Positions 14,115 to 23,806 are shown, counted from the stretch's first letter. The stretch: DNA of 30,851 bases from Mageeibacillus sp. UBA5770 (GCA_002418705.1 DIEQ01000130.1:1-30851); one strand, 5' to 3'. The notes: generated from the letters alone by a model not told the origin. Program-made: numbers and translations.

Positions 14115-14963
14115 TTATCCTTTCACAGCTCCGCTTGTCAGACCACTAATTATGTATTTTTGCATGAAGATGAAAATCAAAGCTACAGGTATGATCGTTA
14201 CAACGGCAAATGCGGTTAAGTAACTCCATTTTGTACCGTATTGCCCCATGAAATTGAAAATTCCGGCGGTAATCGGACGATTTTCCTGATCCTGAATAAA
14301 TGTCATGCCGTATGCCAGATCACCCCACGCATACAGGAAAGAAAATATGGCACATACAACAACACCGGGGAAGGCGATCGGCACGAGAATTTTCCGAAAT
14401 GATGAGAAACGTGTGCAGCCGTCAATATAGGATGCTTCTTCGAGTTCTTTGGGAATGGATGCAAAATAATTCTTAAGGATCAGGATAGAAAACGGTATCC
14501 CAATGGTTGCATCAGCCAGAATGGCAGATAACGGACTATTTATAAGGTTCATTTTATTGAACATAATAAACATGGGCGTCAGCAGAACAGAGACAGGCAG
14601 CATTTGTGTAACCAGAAAGCTTAGTGTAGTAATCTTCTTGCCAATGAAGCGATACCTGCCAAGTCCGTAAGACGCCGGTACGGAAAGAACGACAGAAATC
14701 AGCATGCAGGAGACCGAAATCAGGAAACTGTTTCCAAAAGAATGGAACATGTTAAAGTCGCCGTTTTCAAGTTGGGCCACGTATGATTTTGTGTTAAATA
14801 CGGCGGGAAAAAGAGTCGGCGGAATTCGAAAGATCTCCTGCTCTGTCTTAAGTGATGTCACAAGAATCCAATATAGCGGAAATAGCAGAATACCGAGTAT
14901 AAGGACAGACATAATATTCATAAATACGTTTTTTCTGCCGCGCAGATTGTTTTCCAAATCCAT
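14115..14963 (-). CDS. Sugar ABC transporter permease (MalG type)
   Basis: This 282-residue inner-membrane protein has about six transmembrane helices. Its EAA loop (EEASYIDGCTRFSSFRKILVP, about residues 175-195) docks onto the ATPase subunit. It belongs to the CUT1 family of oligosaccharide importers as the MalG-like half of a heterodimer with the MalF-like permease, whose gene ends 2 bases upstream of its start region. The N-terminal segment LFPLYWILVTSLKTEQEIF is typical of this half. No ATPase gene is present in the locus, so a shared MsmX/MsiK-type ATPase encoded elsewhere is expected. Confidence 0.93.
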   Translation of the reverse strand: MDLENNLRGRKNVFMNIMSVLILGILLFPLYWILVTSLKTEQEIFRIPPTLFPAVFNTKSYVAQLENGDFNMFHSFGNSFLISVSCMLISVVLSVPASYGLGRYRFIGKKITTLSFLVTQMLPVSVLLTPMFIMFNKMNLINSPLSAILADATIGIPFSILILKNYFASIPKELEEASYIDGCTRFSSFRKILVPIAFPGVVVCAIFSFLYAWGDLAYGMTFIQDQENRPITAGIFNFMGQYGTKWSYLTAFAVVTIIPVALIFIFMQKYIISGLTSGAVKG

Positions 14964-14965
14964 TA

Positions 14966-15865
14966 TTATGCCTCCTCATCATTGTAAACTAACTTCAGGT
15001 AGACCAGACTGACGCAAAACAGAATGACAAATAGTATGTTTGCAGCTGTTGCTCCCTGGCTATATTTGAAGAGGCTGAAAGAGAGTTTATAAGAGTAGGT
15101 CGACAGCAAGTGAGTCGAGTTAACCGGCCCGCCATTTGTCATAACATATACCAGGTCAAACACTTTAAAAGTATATACAAAACCAAGGATTAACACGGAT
15201 TGGATCGTTGGTTTCAAGAGCGGTACGGTTATCCTGAAGAAAGTCTGCACTTTGTTGGCTCCGTCAATCGCAGCACTTTCGTAAAGCTCCTTGGGAATAA
15301 GGGTAAGTCCCGATGACAGTAAGATCATGTTGAACGGGATTCCTATCCAGATGTTTGTAAATATCAGCGCAAACATGGCCGTGTTTGGTGAAGTCAGCCA
15401 GTCAACCGGCTGTGAAATGATTTGAAGGGACTGCAAAACCTGATTAATAATGCCGACGTTTGAGCTGAACATGAACTTGAACATGAGGGCTGTAATCGTA
15501 ACCGGTATCATCCACGGCATCATGAGAAGTCCCCTGATCGGCTTTGAATAGGAGAACTTTTTGGCAAAGAAAAGTGCCAGTAGAAATCCCAGGGAAAACT
15601 GTAAAATGAGGGAAAGGACCGTAAAAAGAAGAGTGTTCCAAACAGAATGCTGAAGGACGGAATCCTGTAATAATTTCACATAATTATCAAGTCCGACGAA
15701 GGGCTTAACGGCAGCATTTATCGTCTTTACCGTTACATCCTGAAAACTCAAAATAAAATTGCTTACGATCGGGTAGCCGACAAATATCAGCATATATAGC
15801 AAGGCGGGAAGGACAAACAAAATTCCAATATTGTCATACCGGAAGAATCTTTTAATCCGCTGCAC
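14966..15865 (-). CDS. Sugar ABC transporter permease (MalF type)
   Basis: This 299-residue integral membrane protein has six helices. It starts with the family pattern LFVLPALLYMLIFVGYPIV. The EAA loop YESAAIDGANKVQTFFRITVP lies at about residues 195-215. As the MalF-like half of a CUT1 importer, it pairs with the MalG-like protein encoded directly downstream. The gene lies behind the binding-protein gene, from which it is separated by a stable hairpin, the usual arrangement that lets the binding protein be made in excess. The SD-like GGAGG stands before the ATG. Confidence 0.93.
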   Translation of the reverse strand: MQRIKRFFRYDNIGILFVLPALLYMLIFVGYPIVSNFILSFQDVTVKTINAAVKPFVGLDNYVKLLQDSVLQHSVWNTLLFTVLSLILQFSLGFLLALFFAKKFSYSKPIRGLLMMPWMIPVTITALMFKFMFSSNVGIINQVLQSLQIISQPVDWLTSPNTAMFALIFTNIWIGIPFNMILLSSGLTLIPKELYESAAIDGANKVQTFFRITVPLLKPTIQSVLILGFVYTFKVFDLVYVMTNGGPVNSTHLLSTYSYKLSFSLFKYSQGATAANILFVILFCVSLVYLKLVYNDEEA

Positions 15866-15942
15866 AACATTTACCTCCTGAAATATGACGTTTATAAAGT
15901 TCGTTACGTCGTTGCTTCTTTAATAATTCGCTTTAATAGAGG

Positions 15943-15970
15943 GGAGTACACGAAAAACCGTGTACTCCCT
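15943..15970 (-). promoter_or_regulatory. Intercistronic hairpin between binding-protein and permease genes
   Basis: GGGAGTACACG and CGTGTACTCCC form a perfect 11-bp stem around a 6-base loop, about 20 bases after the binding-protein stop codon. No U-tract follows in the direction of transcription. As in maltose-type operons, it most likely stabilises the upstream mRNA or partly terminates, giving more binding protein than permease. Confidence 0.65.
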
Positions 15971-15991
15971 CCATTTACTTGTATAAGATAC

Positions 15992-17269
15992 TTAGCCTAC
16001 GATGCCGTCAATAGTAGTCTGTGCTTTTGCTGCAGCATCCGCTGGTGTGCTTGTTCCCGTAATTGCCTCATTGAATGCAAGGGAAATTGCGTCGGAGATT
16101 TCCGGCCACTGTGCACTGGGTCCTCTGGCTACGGCATATTCCATATTAGTGATGAACAGCTGCATAATATCGTCGCCCTGGTACTGTGTCGCAGAGACGT
16201 CCTTATTAGAAGAAATGTAACCAAAAGCATCGATGTATGTTTTAATCATCTCAGGAGTTGTTGCAAATTTAATGAATTCAAGGGATGCATCCTGATTCTC
16301 ATTGTCGATAATGGCAAAATTCTCGCCGCCGAGTGCTGTTGCATTAGCATCGTCTGTTGGGATAAGAGCAACATTCCAGTTAAGGTCAGGAGCCTGCTCA
16401 CGCATAGTCGGTACCTGCCAGGGACCATTTATCATCATGGCAAGGTTGCCGGAAATGAACTGATTCATCGTGTCGCCCTGTGTCCAATTGATAACTTCCT
16501 TGGTCATTGCACCGTTTTTAACAAGGTCGCTAACATGGGTTATTGCCTTAATTCCCGCTTCATTGTTGATCTCATAAGCAGTTGTTCCTGCCATATTCAG
16601 CCATGGAAGGAAGTTGAATGTCCCCTCTTCGTTCTGAAGAGAACTGAATCCCAGCCCGCTTACGGTTCCGGCAGATGTCTTTTTAGCTACATCAGCCAAT
16701 TCAGCCCAGGTAGTAGGAACTTCACAGTTAGCTGCTGCCAGCATGTCTTCATTGTAGAACAGGGCGAGGCAATTACTGCCAAACGGAACACCGTAAAGCT
16801 TCTCGTCGAGTGTGCAGGATGCTACAGGTCCGTCATAATAACCACTCAGATCAATTTTGCCTGTAATGTCCGCGAAGATCCCCATCTCTGCATAAGCGGC
16901 ATGATCCGGATTATCTATAATAACCATATCCGGCAATTCTGATGCCGAAGCGCCAATTGATAATTGCTTTTTAAAATCAGCGAAAGGTACATATTTGGCT
17001 TCAACGGCTATGTTTTCCTGAGATGCATTGAACTGCTGAATAACTTTATCGAGTTCTACCTGATGGCTTTCAGTCTCCCAATAATACCAGAGGACAATAT
17101 CTTTCTTCTCTGCAGCTGCCGTCGTATCTGCCTTGGTATCTGCTTTGGTGTCTGCAGCTGTTGTATCCCCCGAAGCCGCATCCGTCGTTGTTGCCGATTT
17201 TATCCCGCATCCAGCCAGCAAACCGGCCGAGAGTGCAAGTGCCAAAAGAATAGCAGTAAACCTTTTCAT
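15992..17269 (-). CDS. Extracellular sugar-binding lipoprotein of the ABC transporter
   Basis: This is a family-1 solute-binding protein (425 residues) with a lipoprotein signal peptide ending in LLAGC, so the mature Cys is lipidated and anchored outside the membrane. A low-complexity Thr/Ala/Asp/Lys linker follows (DTKADTKADTTAAAEKKD). The binding domain then begins IVLWYYWETESHQVELDKVI and includes the hinge pattern VYGVPFGSN-like (LYGVPFGSNCLALFYNEDML) and LAMMINGPWQV, typical of CUT1 proteins. It captures the oligosaccharide and delivers it to the two permeases downstream. The frame extends upstream, but a GGAGG site fixes the start at ATG 17269. Ligand specificity is not readable; the GH31 and GH127 neighbours suggest arabino- or xylo/gluco-oligosaccharides. 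Confidence 0.93.
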   Translation of the reverse strand: MKRFTAILLALALSAGLLAGCGIKSATTTDAASGDTTAADTKADTKADTTAAAEKKDIVLWYYWETESHQVELDKVIQQFNASQENIAVEAKYVPFADFKKQLSIGASASELPDMVIIDNPDHAAYAEMGIFADITGKIDLSGYYDGPVASCTLDEKLYGVPFGSNCLALFYNEDMLAAANCEVPTTWAELADVAKKTSAGTVSGLGFSSLQNEEGTFNFLPWLNMAGTTAYEINNEAGIKAITHVSDLVKNGAMTKEVINWTQGDTMNQFISGNLAMMINGPWQVPTMREQAPDLNWNVALIPTDDANATALGGENFAIIDNENQDASLEFIKFATTPEMIKTYIDAFGYISSNKDVSATQYQGDDIMQLFITNMEYAVARGPSAQWPEISDAISLAFNEAITGTSTPADAAAKAQTTIDGIVG

Positions 17270-17289
17270 TATTCTTCCTCCTCTTTTTT

Positions 17290-17319
17290 CTTGCACAAAT
17301 ACTGTTTTTTTCGTGCAAG
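17290..17319. repeat. Inverted/direct repeat in the leader of the binding-protein gene
   Basis: CTTGCAC (17290-17296) and GTGCAAG (17313-17319) form a 7-bp inverted repeat with a 16-base loop, 20 bases upstream of the binding-protein ribosome-binding site. On the minus strand the same region also reads as a direct repeat, GCACGAAAAAA then GCAAGAAAAAA, 22 bases apart, which suits an AraC-type regulator. A possible -10 (TATATA, 17346-17351) lies further upstream. Either an operator or a leader hairpin is possible. Confidence 0.35.
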
Positions 17320-17436
17320 TAGTCTGTTTTTCTGTACAAAGTCACTATATATCATCGCAACTTTGGGAAAAACTCGAATAATCTGTAAAAGGATTGTTTT
17401 TCTAAGGTCAAAAATGCATTTGTCTCATATTTAGCC

Positions 17437-18984
17437 CTACTTGTTTGTTTTCCGGTATTCCGTAGGAAGCTGTCCCGTACACTCTCTGAATACCTGCCCG
17501 AAGTATTTGGAATCGCTGTATCCTACCTTATCGGCAATTTCATAGAGCTTCAAATCTGTTCCAATAAGGAGTTCCTTAGCTTTTTTGATCCGGTAATTCT
17601 TCATATATGAGCTAAAAGTAACGCCTATTTCTTTATGAAACTGCGTACCGAGATATTCCGGTGTAATTTTAAGCTTGGCAGCAATCTCATCAAGTGTGAT
17701 GCCCTGGCTATAGAATTCATGCACCAGGCTTTGGGCTCGCTGGACGGTAAGATTAATGGAGGTCTCCCCGGTTCTGTCGAGCGGCAGCAACAATAGCACA
17801 TCATGAAGCGTTTGTTCCAATTCCGCAAAAGTTGTTGCCGACATGATATTTTTCAGAGATTCCTGTTGTTCAATATTTTTATATTGAACAAAATCGATTT
17901 CTTTAATTATATTTATCACGGACCAAAGATAGCGCACAAAAGATTCCTTGATTTCCTTTGGTGAATACAACTTTCCACTTTTAAAATACTGACAGAAATT
18001 CTGAGCGCTGCTTTCCACTTTTTTGCTGTCATAAGAACATAATGCAGACTTCGTCTGGCTCTCCAGATCAACGGGATAGGATAACGGTACCGTCTGGATC
18101 TGGGTAACTTTGGGATAGGATACGATAACATCATCCCCCAGGACAATATTCCAATCCATGTATGTAAGCAGAATATGCAGGCACTCCTTCATTTTGGAGA
18201 TTCCCGAAAAGGCTATCCAGCCAAAACATGCCTGGTACGTTTTTTCTCTCATGAATTGAAGCAGCACCCTGTTCTGAAACCAGCGTTCCAGTTCCCGCTC
18301 ATTTGTATAGGCAAAAAGAATCAGCAGAAGCATTTTGCTCTGCGGAATTTCCAGGATACGGTATTCCAGGCCCGCCCTGAGGTGAAGAACAGCATGAAGT
18401 TCTTTGCTCATCTTCAGCTTGTTATCCTCATAATGATTCCCCAGATATACCGGAATCAGTACAAAATCACTGTCTGGCTTAAGCTGATAGCTCCTGTCGA
18501 GGAAATTCATAAGCTCCGTGTCCACAACGGTACCACCGAGTATAATCCCGCTGAAGACAGATTCGAGGGACTGGAGCACGTCGAGGCGGTCCTTCTTATA
18601 TTTCCGTTCCTGTTCCAGTTGGATTTCAATATTCTCAAGGGCCTGCGTCAGACTCAAAACCGAAATAGGCTTCAACAGGTATTCACTGACACCGAGCTTT
18701 ATCGCCTTCTGTGCATAGGAGAAGTCCGAATAGGCACTTAAGACGATCGCTTTGACTGATATCTGCTTTTCCTTTAATTTTGTCAGCATCTCCAGTCCGT
18801 CCATGTCTGACATTTTGATGTCAGTAATGATCAGGTCAGGCCTGGCTGCTTCTATTTGCTCCAAGCCCTGCCGTCCATTTTCCGCTTCCCCCACGATCTG
18901 GTGTCCCTGACCTATTTTATTGATAAGCCGGATCATTCCTTCCCGGATTCTGATCTCATCTTCAACGATAACAATCTTCATCAT
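17437..18984 (-). CDS. Response regulator with AraC-type output domain (YesN-like)
   Basis: This 515-residue protein begins with a receiver domain. VEDE holds the acidic pocket, D55 in IITDIKMSDMDG is the phosphorylation site, and YLLKPIS holds the conserved lysine. A long middle region of about 280 residues follows, then two AraC helix-turn-helix motifs at the C-terminus (GITLDEIAAKLKITPEYLG and LYEIADKVGYSDSKYFGQVFRE). It follows the sensor kinase gene by 17 bases, so the two form a cognate pair. Such YesMN systems in Firmicutes usually switch on the adjacent binding-protein and permease operon in response to an extracellular sugar. That operon starts 168 bases downstream. Confidence 0.93.
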   Translation of the reverse strand: MMKIVIVEDEIRIREGMIRLINKIGQGHQIVGEAENGRQGLEQIEAARPDLIITDIKMSDMDGLEMLTKLKEKQISVKAIVLSAYSDFSYAQKAIKLGVSEYLLKPISVLSLTQALENIEIQLEQERKYKKDRLDVLQSLESVFSGIILGGTVVDTELMNFLDRSYQLKPDSDFVLIPVYLGNHYEDNKLKMSKELHAVLHLRAGLEYRILEIPQSKMLLLILFAYTNERELERWFQNRVLLQFMREKTYQACFGWIAFSGISKMKECLHILLTYMDWNIVLGDDVIVSYPKVTQIQTVPLSYPVDLESQTKSALCSYDSKKVESSAQNFCQYFKSGKLYSPKEIKESFVRYLWSVINIIKEIDFVQYKNIEQQESLKNIMSATTFAELEQTLHDVLLLLPLDRTGETSINLTVQRAQSLVHEFYSQGITLDEIAAKLKITPEYLGTQFHKEIGVTFSSYMKNYRIKKAKELLIGTDLKLYEIADKVGYSDSKYFGQVFRECTGQLPTEYRKTNK

Positions 18985-19001
18985 CCGCCCCCTGCTGCAA
19001 A

Positions 19002-20813
19002 TTAAATTTTCGGAATCTCAATAAAGATACTTGTGCCTTCATTCATTTTGCTTTCTATTCTTACCGCTGCCTGATCCCCATAATACATATGGAGCCTTCC
19101 GATGGCGTTACTGATGCCAATGTGGCTCTTCTCATCGAGTCCTTCACTCCCTGTGTTGTTAAGATGATCAACCATCTGCTCCGTCATGCCTTTTCCGTTA
19201 TCAGATATGATAATTCTGACTGTTTCGGCAGCTTCAGAAATAGTCATTTCCAGTTCGCATTTTCTCTTAACGCCTTCAAATCCATGCAGAATGGCATTCT
19301 CCACAAACGGCTGCAATAAGAGCTTGTGAATATGGTATTCCAGTACGTTTGCTTCCACGTGCAGGATAAACTCAAATGCATTTTTGAGTCTGGTCTGCTG
19401 CAAAAAGACATATTGCTTCAGCCAGTCGACTTCCTGTCTGATCGCAACAACACTGTTGCTCTTATCTACACCGTACCGCAGAATATTGGCCAGGGAATTA
19501 ATGGCGTTGCTAATTTCATACTGGTCTTTATCTATTGCCATCCAGTTAATCGTATCCAGTGTGTTATAGAGAAAATGAGGATTTATCTGCGCTTCCAGTG
19601 CCGAGATTTCTGCATTCTTCTGTTTTTCATTCGATATCTTCTCATTCTCGATAGAATCGTTGAGCTTTTCAATCATCTGATTGAACTGATTGGCAATCGT
19701 TTCTATCTCTATCGGCATGTGGTCATCCGCTTCAACGCGTATGGACAACTCGCCTTTTTCAGCCGCCTTCATAGCTTTAACGACCTTTCCGATGGATCCG
19801 GTCAGACGGTTGGTGATAAATACAATTATGACAACAAGCGCCAGAACAGATAATGTCAGCACGAAAATTGTGATCTGCTGCTGATTGTTCATCTGAGCAA
19901 GGACATTGCTTTGATTCGACACATTAATAAAATACCAGTGCAGCGTCTCGTCATATGTACTGTACACTTTCATATATTCTCCGGTCAGCGCTCCGCTGTC
20001 CCTGACCAGCTGCATATAGGCCTGCTCTTTTTCCTCCGCGGAGGAATCCGGAGCAAGGATTGTTGTCCCGATTTTTGAATTGTCTATAAAAGAGATAACA
20101 GATCCGTTTTCATCAACGATAATATTCAGATTATTACGTTCTTGTGTGTTCGGCTGTGCCGCATTCTCGTTGCAGATCTCATAGAGCATGCGCTCATCGA
20201 TACTCAGAATAACGATGCCTGCGATTCTGTTGATATCCTTGTAGTCAATGATTCTATGCGCCATATGAAAAAGATAATAGGGTTCAGAATTAAAATGCGC
20301 GGCATATTTTGATGATAGAACCACTGTCTGCTTTGATTCTGTGATCTTCTCAAAAATCTGATCCGCCGGTATTTCATAATTACTCAGCCATTTAATATTG
20401 GCCGTCGGGGAAGCCAATTTATCATAGAAAACGGTTGTACCGTTATTTGTAATAACCGTAATGCATTGTATATATGGTTTTACACTGGCCAGGCCCCGGA
20501 GAGCTCTTCTCAATTGATTCCTGCTGACGGCAAGATCCTGATCAGCGTCAATCTTATCTACCAGATCAACAATGGCATCGTCCGTATACATCTGATAAAG
20601 CAGATCTTCATAGGAGGACAGCACAATATTGACATTGTTCTGCGTCTGAGCAAGGTTGATATCCGTTAATTCATCAACGTTGTCCTGAACAAGATTCGAG
20701 GTGTTGTAATAGGACACCAGATTCATAACAATAATGGGAATAATAGAAATCAGGCAAAAATAGACAATCAGCCGGTATTTGAAGCTCTTCTTGTTTAAAA
20801 ACCTCTTCCTCAT
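19002..20813 (-). CDS. Sensor histidine kinase (YesM-like, LytS/YehU family)
   Basis: This 603-residue membrane kinase has one transmembrane helix at about 13-33 and an extracytoplasmic sensor domain of about 270 residues. A second helix (about 313-334) follows, then a HAMP domain, the His_kinase region with the phosphorylated H413 in AQINPHFLYNTLDTIN, and a HATPase domain with LLQPFVENAILHG and ISDNGKGM. These are the standard YesM motifs. A run of eight Cs on the plus strand (20825-20832) gives the G-rich ribosome-binding site. It lies 20 bases after the AraC gene and 17 before the response regulator gene, so the three regulators form one transcription unit. Confidence 0.93.
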   Translation of the reverse strand: MRKRFLNKKSFKYRLIVYFCLISIIPIIVMNLVSYYNTSNLVQDNVDELTDINLAQTQNNVNIVLSSYEDLLYQMYTDDAIVDLVDKIDADQDLAVSRNQLRRALRGLASVKPYIQCITVITNNGTTVFYDKLASPTANIKWLSNYEIPADQIFEKITESKQTVVLSSKYAAHFNSEPYYLFHMAHRIIDYKDINRIAGIVILSIDERMLYEICNENAAQPNTQERNNLNIIVDENGSVISFIDNSKIGTTILAPDSSAEEKEQAYMQLVRDSGALTGEYMKVYSTYDETLHWYFINVSNQSNVLAQMNNQQQITIFVLTLSVLALVVIIVFITNRLTGSIGKVVKAMKAAEKGELSIRVEADDHMPIEIETIANQFNQMIEKLNDSIENEKISNEKQKNAEISALEAQINPHFLYNTLDTINWMAIDKDQYEISNAINSLANILRYGVDKSNSVVAIRQEVDWLKQYVFLQQTRLKNAFEFILHVEANVLEYHIHKLLLQPFVENAILHGFEGVKRKCELEMTISEAAETVRIIISDNGKGMTEQMVDHLNNTGSEGLDEKSHIGISNAIGRLHMYYGDQAAVRIESKMNEGTSIFIEIPKI

Positions 20814-20833
20814 TTTGCTCGGGTCCCCCCCCT

Positions 20834-21712
20834 TTAGTTTATCATTTTTTTGGTAAATGCCTTTTTGTATTCTGACGGAGTCATGTTCTCCAATTTCTTA
20901 AATGTTTTCATATAGTATTTTTCATCTGCAAAACCACAGGAATAGGCTGTCTCCTTCACAGTGATATCATAGGTAACAATCAGGGACTTTGAAATATCTA
21001 TTCGTGTCTTATTAATAAATTGAACCAATGAAATCCGGGCTGACTTCTTGAAAAGCGTCGATAAATAATCAGCATTATAACCGAATTCCCCGGCAATGGT
21101 ACTAACGGTAAGCGGCTGATAATAATTTGCCCTGATCCACTCCATTACTTTGGCTACGCAGGGGGGAATATTCTGCGTGCTCTTATTCTGTGCATCAAAG
21201 AATTCCTGAGAAATCTCCATAACTAACGAACTAAGGGCATAGTCCGCTATATATTTCGTGTACATCTTCTCGTTGCGGGACAAATCAAGGAGTTGATTGA
21301 ATAGAAGCGACACTTTTCTGATAAATGAGATTTCCCCGTATTCCGGCATAACATATAGATTGTTTCCGGAAGTCATTTCTTTTGCTCTTTGTAATTCCTC
21401 AAAAAGCAAAGCCTCCTCCCAGCTGACAGCTGCAGGTTCCGGCAGGGAAAAATGCACCCAGAGATATGATAACCTGCCCGAAGAGGCACGAAAGCCTGCA
21501 TGCTCTTCGCCGGCCGCAAGGAAAATATACTGGTTGGGCAGAACCTCATAGTTCACATCCGACTGAGTGATGCAGAGTGTCCCTTCTTTTACCAATAATA
21601 AAACATACGTATCCAGGATACGTCTCGGGTGGACAAATCCGTCCTTACTTAAGAGATTTCCGCTTGAAACATATTTCAGCGGCAGTGAGGTATTTGAAAC
21701 AAAGTATCTCAT
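20834..21712 (-). CDS. AraC family transcriptional regulator
   Basis: This 292-residue protein has an N-terminal cupin-like sensor (YVLLLVKEGTLCITQS, then YIFLAAGEEHAGFR) and two C-terminal helix-turn-helix motifs (LTVSTIAGEFGYNADYLSTL and ITVKETAYSCGFADEKYYMK). It is divergent from the GH127 gene across a 132-base promoter region. Its own gene is followed closely by the sensor kinase and response regulator genes. It probably responds to an intracellular sugar such as arabinose released by the hydrolases, and controls the divergent GH127 gene and its own operon. The ligand is inferred from context only. Confidence 0.9.
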   Translation of the reverse strand: MRYFVSNTSLPLKYVSSGNLLSKDGFVHPRRILDTYVLLLVKEGTLCITQSDVNYEVLPNQYIFLAAGEEHAGFRASSGRLSYLWVHFSLPEPAAVSWEEALLFEELQRAKEMTSGNNLYVMPEYGEISFIRKVSLLFNQLLDLSRNEKMYTKYIADYALSSLVMEISQEFFDAQNKSTQNIPPCVAKVMEWIRANYYQPLTVSTIAGEFGYNADYLSTLFKKSARISLVQFINKTRIDISKSLIVTYDITVKETAYSCGFADEKYYMKTFKKLENMTPSEYKKAFTKKMIN

Positions 21713-21747
21713 CTAAGATTTGTCCACCTTATATGATAATTTGTATG

Positions 21748-21776
21748 TTGTGAATAGCGCCTTATGTTTTTATTAT
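21748..21776 (+). promoter_or_regulatory. Promoter for the GH127 gene
   Basis: TTGTGA (21748-21753), a 17-base spacer and TATTAT (21771-21776) make a good sigma-A promoter about 68 bases before the GH127 start codon, in the region divergent from the AraC gene. No clear AraC half-sites were picked out by eye. Confidence 0.5.
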
Positions 21777-21844
21777 AGACTCATGTAATGACTATTCAAT
21801 CCCTTTATCTATCAGATTTGAACACCTATATGGGAGGTCTTGAG

Positions 21845-23806
21845 ATGAAAACAGAAGAATATACAAATCCGGTACACCTGTCTCAAGTATCTGTAGTTGA
21901 TACTTTCTGGAGTAACTATAGAGAACTTGTCCGCACGAAGATGATCCCATACCAATGGGAAGCGCTCAACGATCGGATTCCTGATGCCGAGCCCAGCCGC
22001 TGCATCCGGAATTTCCGGATCGCTGCCGGTATTGAAGAAGGCGAATTCTATGGATTCGAATTTCAGGATACGGATGTTGCCAAGTGGATTGAAGCAGCGG
22101 CCTTTTCACTTGTGTGGCATCCGGACAAAGCACTCGAGCAAACCATCGATGAGGTGACAGACCTGATCGTAAGTGCGCAGCAGGAAGACGGCTATCTGGA
22201 TACATATTATATTATCAATGGTCTTGAAAAACGGTGGACCGAGGTAATCAACACGCATGAGCTGTATTGTGCCGGACATATGCTTGAAGCAGCTGCCGCC
22301 TATTATCATGCGACGGGAAAGAGAAAGCTTCTTGATGCGATGATTTGATTTATTGACTGTATCGACCGTGAATTCGGTCCGGAGATCGGCAAGCAGCACG
22401 GATACCCCGGACACGAAATCCTTGAAATGGCCTTAATAAAGCTGTACGAAATAACAAACGACAAAAGGCACCTTGCTCTCGCCCGATATTTTATTGATCA
22501 AAGAGGTCAGAGCCCGCTTTTCCTCGAAGAGGAAGTCCGCGAGAATCATCTGACCTTTAAATGGAAAGACAGTTACTTTCAGTATCAGTATTATCAGGCG
22601 GGACTCCCTGTCCGCGATCAGGACAAAGCGGAAGGTCATGCGGTCCGCGCGGTATACCTCTATTCCGGCATGGCAGATGCCGCGAGGATGACCGGTGATG
22701 ATTCGCTGTATCAGGCCTGCCTTAGACTGTGGGACAATATGGTACACAAAAGAATGTACATCACAGGAGCCATCGGTTCTTCCTCCTACGGCGAAGCGTT
22801 TACATTTGATTATGATCTGCCAAGTGATACCGTATACGGAGAAACCTGTGCCTCCATAGGGCTGGTCTTCTTCGCACAGAGAATGCTTCTTATCTCGCCA
22901 AGAAGTGAATTTGCCGATGTCATGGAAAAAGCACTGTATAACGGAATCATCAGCGGCATGTCCCTCGACGGCACGAAGTTCTTCTATGTAAATCCCCTCG
23001 AAGTCGTACCTGAAGCCTGTGAAAAAGATCAATTACGGGCACATGTTAAGCCTGAGCGGCAAAAATGGTTTGGATGCGCATGCTGCCCGCCGAACCTCGC
23101 CCGCATGATCACATCCCTTTCCGGCTATATCTATACGAAAAGGGAAACCGTATTATACGTACACCTCTATATTGGAAGTGAGACAGTAACGACACTAAAC
23201 AGCGTTGAGGTTACAGTCAGCATGAAGACCGGCTACCCGTGGGATGAAGATGTCACGGTAGAAGTCACTCCTGCCCGGCCTGTTCATGGCGCATTGGCTT
23301 TCAGGATACCCGGCTGGTGCACCAAATATTCAATCCGTAAAAACGGACAGCTCTTCGTACCGGATGAGACGAATCTAAAAGACGGCTACATGTATATCTT
23401 CGGCCTCTGGACACCCGGAGACATTGTAACCCTGCACTTCGAAATGCCCGTCTGCGTTGTATCTTCCAATCCTCTGGTACGCGAAAATATCGGAAAAGCA
23501 GCGGTCATGCGGGGTCCTGTGGTCTACTGTCTGGAGGAAGAAGACAACGGTAAATACCTGCAGTGGATCAGAATTCCCAAAGCACCGCATTTTGACATTC
23601 GTTTCGAAAAAGACCTGTTGGGCGGCGTTGTCACACTGCATTCATCAGGCTTGATACTAGACAACAGGGACTGGGACGAAAACTTATTATATGCACCTTA
23701 CAAAGAAGAAACATATGTCGAAGAACAATTAAAATGGATCCCTTATTACACCTGGGCAAACAGATCCTGCGGCGAGATGGCAGTCTGGATCAAAACAGCG
23801 CCTTAA
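21845..23806 (+). pseudogene. GH127 beta-L-arabinofuranosidase interrupted by an in-frame TGA
   Basis: The frame from ATG 21845 (GGGAGG upstream) encodes 167 residues and stops at TGA 22346-22348. The same frame then continues without a gap (FIDCIDREFGPEIGKQHGYP) to a normal TAA at 23806, giving 653 codons, the usual GH127 length. The zinc-thiolate active site is intact downstream: E333 and C335 in VYGETCASIG, and C411, C413 and C414 in WFGCACCPPNLARM. C413 corresponds to the nucleophile of HypBA1-type enzymes. The TGA stands where relatives often have arginine, so a single CGA-to-TGA change would explain it. GH127 releases beta-L-arabinofuranose from plant arabino-oligosaccharides. Without readthrough the enzyme is lost; an internal restart at ATG 22427 would lack the first 194 residues. 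A base-calling error is possible. Confidence 0.85.

Noticed and set aside
22346..22348. UGA recoding (a sense codon in an alternative genetic code) as an explanation for the GH127 interruption.
   Set aside because: Several unrelated genes here end at TGA at the expected family length, for example the caspase-like, VOC and NERD genes, so UGA acts as a stop.
21966..23032. Long open frames on the minus strand opposite the GH127 gene.
   Set aside because: They have no recognisable motifs or ribosome-binding sites and mirror the codon pattern of the strongly supported GH127 frame.
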